Below are positions 7,068 through 9,351 of a DNA stretch of 9,351 nucleotides, in pieces. The notes below the pieces were generated by a model, which worked only from the letters and a program-made list of their open reading frames with translations, made no database searches and was not told where the DNA came from. This stretch comes from Flavobacteriales bacterium (GTDB taxonomy: Bacteria; Bacteroidota; Bacteroidia; Flavobacteriales_D; Sanyastnellaceae): NCBI GenBank assembly GCA_028823435.1, contig JAPKBK010000055.1:1-9351 (forward strand), given 5' to 3'. Position numbers and translations under genes: made by a program. Position 1 is the stretch's first letter, and each line of letters begins with the position of its first letter.

Positions 7068-8261
7068 TTACTTGAATAGTTTTTCCAGTTCCGTTTCGAG
7101 TGCTCTGCCTCGTAAATGTGTTTCAATAATCACCCCATCGCGTCCGACAAGTAAAGCGTGTGGAATGCTTGAGATTCCGTATGCGCGTGACGCAGCGTTT
7201 TTCCATCCTTGTAAGTCACATACATGATATGGCCAAACCAAACCATCTTTTTCTATGGCATTCTTCCATTTGTCAGCATTGCTATCTAATGAAACAGAGA
7301 AGACTTCAAATCCTTGCGAATTATATTTTTCGTACGCCTTTACAACTGCGGGGTTTTCTCTTCTGCATGGTCCACACCATGATGCCCAGAAATCAAGTAG
7401 AACGACCTTGCCTCTCAAATCACTTAATTTCCTGACATTCCCATCGGGATCAGCCATAACGATATCAAGTGCTTCATCTCCTGCAGCATATTGTCCATTT
7501 TTACGATTGGTCTTTTTTGGGGGAGGTTGATTGGGAAGGGTTCTCGCAGTTGTTGATGCATCGTACTTCTTCTTGAGCATCGTGTAATAGTTAGAATCAC
7601 TAAAGGATGTTGCCAAGGACTTGAGAACAGATTTATATGCTGCAGAATGCTTCTCAATATTCAGTTGTTCAAGTGCAGCGAGTGTGGCAGGATGGCCTTC
7701 GTTTTCTTTAATAAAGGCGAGGCTTGTTTTGTCAATCTCTGCGATGAGCATTTTCAATGCTTGATTCGCTTCAGTTTTTTGTTCGTTTGAAAGTGTACGT
7801 AATGCAGCTTGGCTTTTTAGAAGTGAATCCTGAATCGGCATGACTACAGCGTAATATTCAGCCAGCAGGCTGCTCTCTTTTGACCCTTCAATCAATGCAT
7901 CAATAAGATACTGGTTATCTAAAGGTATGGTTGCTTGAATGTTTGGCGCTTCTGTTGAGTCAGTGATCAGCACAACAGGCCACCTTTTATTTATGATTAC
8001 TTGATGAAATCCTCTTTCTAGTGGGACTTCGGGGGTGACAACGAATTCTCCGTTCTCGTTTGTTTTACCCTCGGCCACCTTGACCAAAGATCCATTTTTA
8101 AAACTTCTTAGGATCACACTTGCGCCAGCGTCTACACCTGTCAAGGTGCCTGAAATGGTTCCTGCATTTTCGGGTAAATTGTTTCCGAAATCTGCGCATC
8201 CGATGTTCAAGATGCCAGCAGTCATGGTTAAGAATAAAATACTAAGTGGTGTAAACTTCAT
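7068..8261 (-). CDS. TlpA-like thioredoxin lipoprotein with DUF4369-like N-terminus
   Basis: A 397-residue lipoprotein, probably a periplasm-facing thiol-disulfide reductase of the TlpA/ResA group. The start at 8261 gives MKFTPLSILF and a lipobox NIGC with the lipidated Cys at residue 22. An ATG at 8313-8315 in the same frame would add 18 hydrophilic residues and overlap lpxK by 49 bp, so I reject it. Residues 34-125 form a beta-rich DUF4369-like domain ending in a typical IEGSKESSLLAEYY segment. Residues 130-235 are largely helical, followed by a Pro/Lys-rich linker. The thioredoxin fold covers about 260-397, with WCGPC at 295-299 and the cis-Pro loop SSIPHALL (Pro367). Active-site Cys and cis-Pro are intact. 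It starts 5 bp after lpxK ends and precedes lpxH by 24 bp, so translation is likely coupled. The substrate is unknown; proteins of this kind often act in cytochrome maturation or general disulfide reduction. Confidence 0.92.
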   Translation of the reverse strand: MKFTPLSILFLTMTAGILNIGCADFGNNLPENAGTISGTLTGVDAGASVILRSFKNGSLVKVAEGKTNENGEFVVTPEVPLERGFHQVIINKRWPVVLITDSTEAPNIQATIPLDNQYLIDALIEGSKESSLLAEYYAVVMPIQDSLLKSQAALRTLSNEQKTEANQALKMLIAEIDKTSLAFIKENEGHPATLAALEQLNIEKHSAAYKSVLKSLATSFSDSNYYTMLKKKYDASTTARTLPNQPPPKKTNRKNGQYAAGDEALDIVMADPDGNVRKLSDLRGKVVLLDFWASWCGPCRRENPAVVKAYEKYNSQGFEVFSVSLDSNADKWKNAIEKDGLVWPYHVCDLQGWKNAASRAYGISSIPHALLVGRDGVIIETHLRGRALETELEKLFK

Positions 8262-8266
8262 GCGAG

Positions 8267-9343
8267 TCAATTTCTTTTTGCAATATCTTTTGCAAATATC
8301 GTGGATTGAAGCCATTCGTCAACGCGTTTTTCAAGCGCTTCTTTTCTGTGCCACTTCACCACTAGAGGTATGACGATAAGTGGAATTCCTTTTAACGCTG
8401 ACGTGTATGGTTTTATTCTTTCAGCATCTTTCGCCGTCGTCACGATGCCATCCAGTTTTTCAGATCGGATACACGCAACCCAATCTGAAATGTCTTTGCT
8501 CTTAAATTGATGATGATCGGGATAGGATTGTCTCCTTACGACTGTCCAAGAGTCTAACAACCCGTCTATAAATCGTTCTGGAGAAGCGATTCCAGAAACA
8601 GCAAGCACCCTCGGTTTGTCAGATTTAAAAGACTCTTTCTTAACGGTACTTAAGGCTTTTGACGCCGATGACATATAGGTTGAGAAGACGTGCTGAGGAG
8701 ACGTGCTTTCTGAAAATTCAGGAATCATATCCTCCGAATGACATCGCGTATAAATCCAAACATCGAATTTGCTTGCCCTGCTTTTTAGATCTCTTAAATC
8801 TCCACCTGGCAGAAGCGATGACATGTTTAATGGTCTTTCTGAATCTATAAGGAGTACTGAGAGATCCGGTTTCAGGGCCCTGTGTTGTAGACCGTCATCC
8901 AGAACGACTACTTTTACTTCAGGTTTTTCTTTCGCGATCCTTTCTATTGCCAGTACGCGATCTTCACAGACAGCGACCGAATGTAGGGGATGCAATGATT
9001 TTAACAATGAAGGTTCATCTCCTACTTCGCTCCAATCGCTGTCTTCTAAAACCCATCGAAAGCCTTTTGTATTCCTTCCATACCCCCGGCTTAATAAGGC
9101 GACGTGTTGTGCTCCGCCTAATTTTTCTGACAATATTGAAAGGAAGGCAGACGCGTGTGGTGTTTTTCCAGTTCCTCCCACATGGATGTTTCCAATGACG
9201 AGTGTAGGTATTGCGCCGGATTGGCTTTTCAGAAATCCTGAATCATAGAAAAAATGACGTATCACTAAAGCTACAGCATATAATGCTGTAAGAGGTGATA
9301 GTACGAGCCTCTTTAGTGTCTTAGTAAGTATCTTAGTCGTCAT
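8267..9343 (-). CDS. lpxK: Tetraacyldisaccharide 4'-kinase, lipid A biosynthesis
   Basis: LpxK phosphorylates the 4' position of tetraacyldisaccharide-1-phosphate to form lipid IVA at the inner membrane. The 358-residue protein begins with a short amphipathic/hydrophobic N-terminal segment (LSPLTALYAVALVIRHFFY) that anchors the enzyme to the membrane. Motifs in order are the P-loop GNIHVGGTGKTP at 51-62, SRGYGR at 85-90, GDEP at 108-111, DDGLQHR at 149-155 and LLPGGDLRDL at 177-186, then TTAKDAERI and DHHQF segments in the C-terminal half. All hallmark residues are present. The ATG at 9341-9343 is 8 bp from the window end, so any upstream gene or promoter is not visible. It is the first visible gene of the lpxK-thioredoxin-lpxH cluster. 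The C-terminus ends IFAKDIAKRN with no oddity. Confidence 0.96.
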   Translation of the reverse strand: MTTKILTKTLKRLVLSPLTALYAVALVIRHFFYDSGFLKSQSGAIPTLVIGNIHVGGTGKTPHASAFLSILSEKLGGAQHVALLSRGYGRNTKGFRWVLEDSDWSEVGDEPSLLKSLHPLHSVAVCEDRVLAIERIAKEKPEVKVVVLDDGLQHRALKPDLSVLLIDSERPLNMSSLLPGGDLRDLKSRASKFDVWIYTRCHSEDMIPEFSESTSPQHVFSTYMSSASKALSTVKKESFKSDKPRVLAVSGIASPERFIDGLLDSWTVVRRQSYPDHHQFKSKDISDWVACIRSEKLDGIVTTAKDAERIKPYTSALKGIPLIVIPLVVKWHRKEALEKRVDEWLQSTIFAKDIAKRN

Positions 9344-9351
9344 GGAATCTC

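Noticed and set aside
7160..7530. Plus-strand ORFs of about 91 codons at 7160-7435 and 7255-7530.
   Set aside because: They are mirror frames of the TlpA-like gene, whose thioredoxin motifs are unmistakable.
8262..8315. ATG at 8313-8315 as the start of the thioredoxin lipoprotein.
   Set aside because: It would add 18 hydrophilic residues ahead of the signal peptide and overlap lpxK by 49 bp; the ATG at 8259-8261 gives a normal lipoprotein signal.
8769..9248. Plus-strand ORF of 159 codons.
   Set aside because: It is antisense to lpxK, which has all hallmark kinase motifs over the same stretch; no signal of its own.

Overview
The window looks like chromosomal DNA from a member of the Bacteroidota, most likely a marine or aquatic Flavobacteriales-type bacterium. 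The signs are a 1076-residue secreted protein with a C-terminal type IX secretion (T9SS) sorting domain, several lipoproteins, an exact TAnnTTTG promoter -7 box, and genes without clear Shine-Dalgarno sequences (A-rich leaders, some TTG starts). Genus and species cannot be given from the sequence alone. There are no rRNA or tRNA genes, insertion sequences or CRISPR arrays that I can see, so this is ordinary core-genome territory rather than a mobile island.

Left part (1-1186): a minus-strand lipoprotein gene runs off the left edge, with only its N-terminal 267 or so codons present. Its layout resembles the GWxTD-domain lipoproteins of Bacteroidota, but the diagnostic motif would lie outside the window. 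Diverging from it across about 120 bp is a 40-residue Cys-rich lipoprotein gene (924-1046) followed by a hairpin terminator.

Middle part (1187-6231): three plus-strand genes. The first encodes an exported, probably outer-membrane beta-barrel protein, starting a few bases after a consensus -7 box. The second is lipA (lipoyl synthase) with both iron-sulfur cluster motifs and the C-terminal RSSY motif. The third is the large BNR/Asp-box beta-propeller protein carrying the T9SS tag and an acidic domain of about 170 residues inserted in the propeller. It ends in a strong symmetric hairpin shared with the convergent lpxH.

Right part (6261-9343): a compact minus-strand cluster, transcribed lpxK -> TlpA-like thioredoxin lipoprotein -> lpxH, with gaps of 5 and 24 nt, so probably one operon. 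LpxH (UDP-2,3-diacylglucosamine hydrolase) and LpxK (lipid A 4'-kinase) are two steps of lipid A synthesis. The thioredoxin lipoprotein between them has a DUF4369-like N-terminus and a WCGPC active site and probably acts in periplasmic redox chemistry.

I found no clear new defence, mobile or RNA system. The items most worth a second look are the tiny Cys-rich lipoprotein, the TTTGTACC-ATG arrangement shared by two adjacent genes (possible leaderless starts), the lipA-adjacent barrel protein, and the propeller insert.
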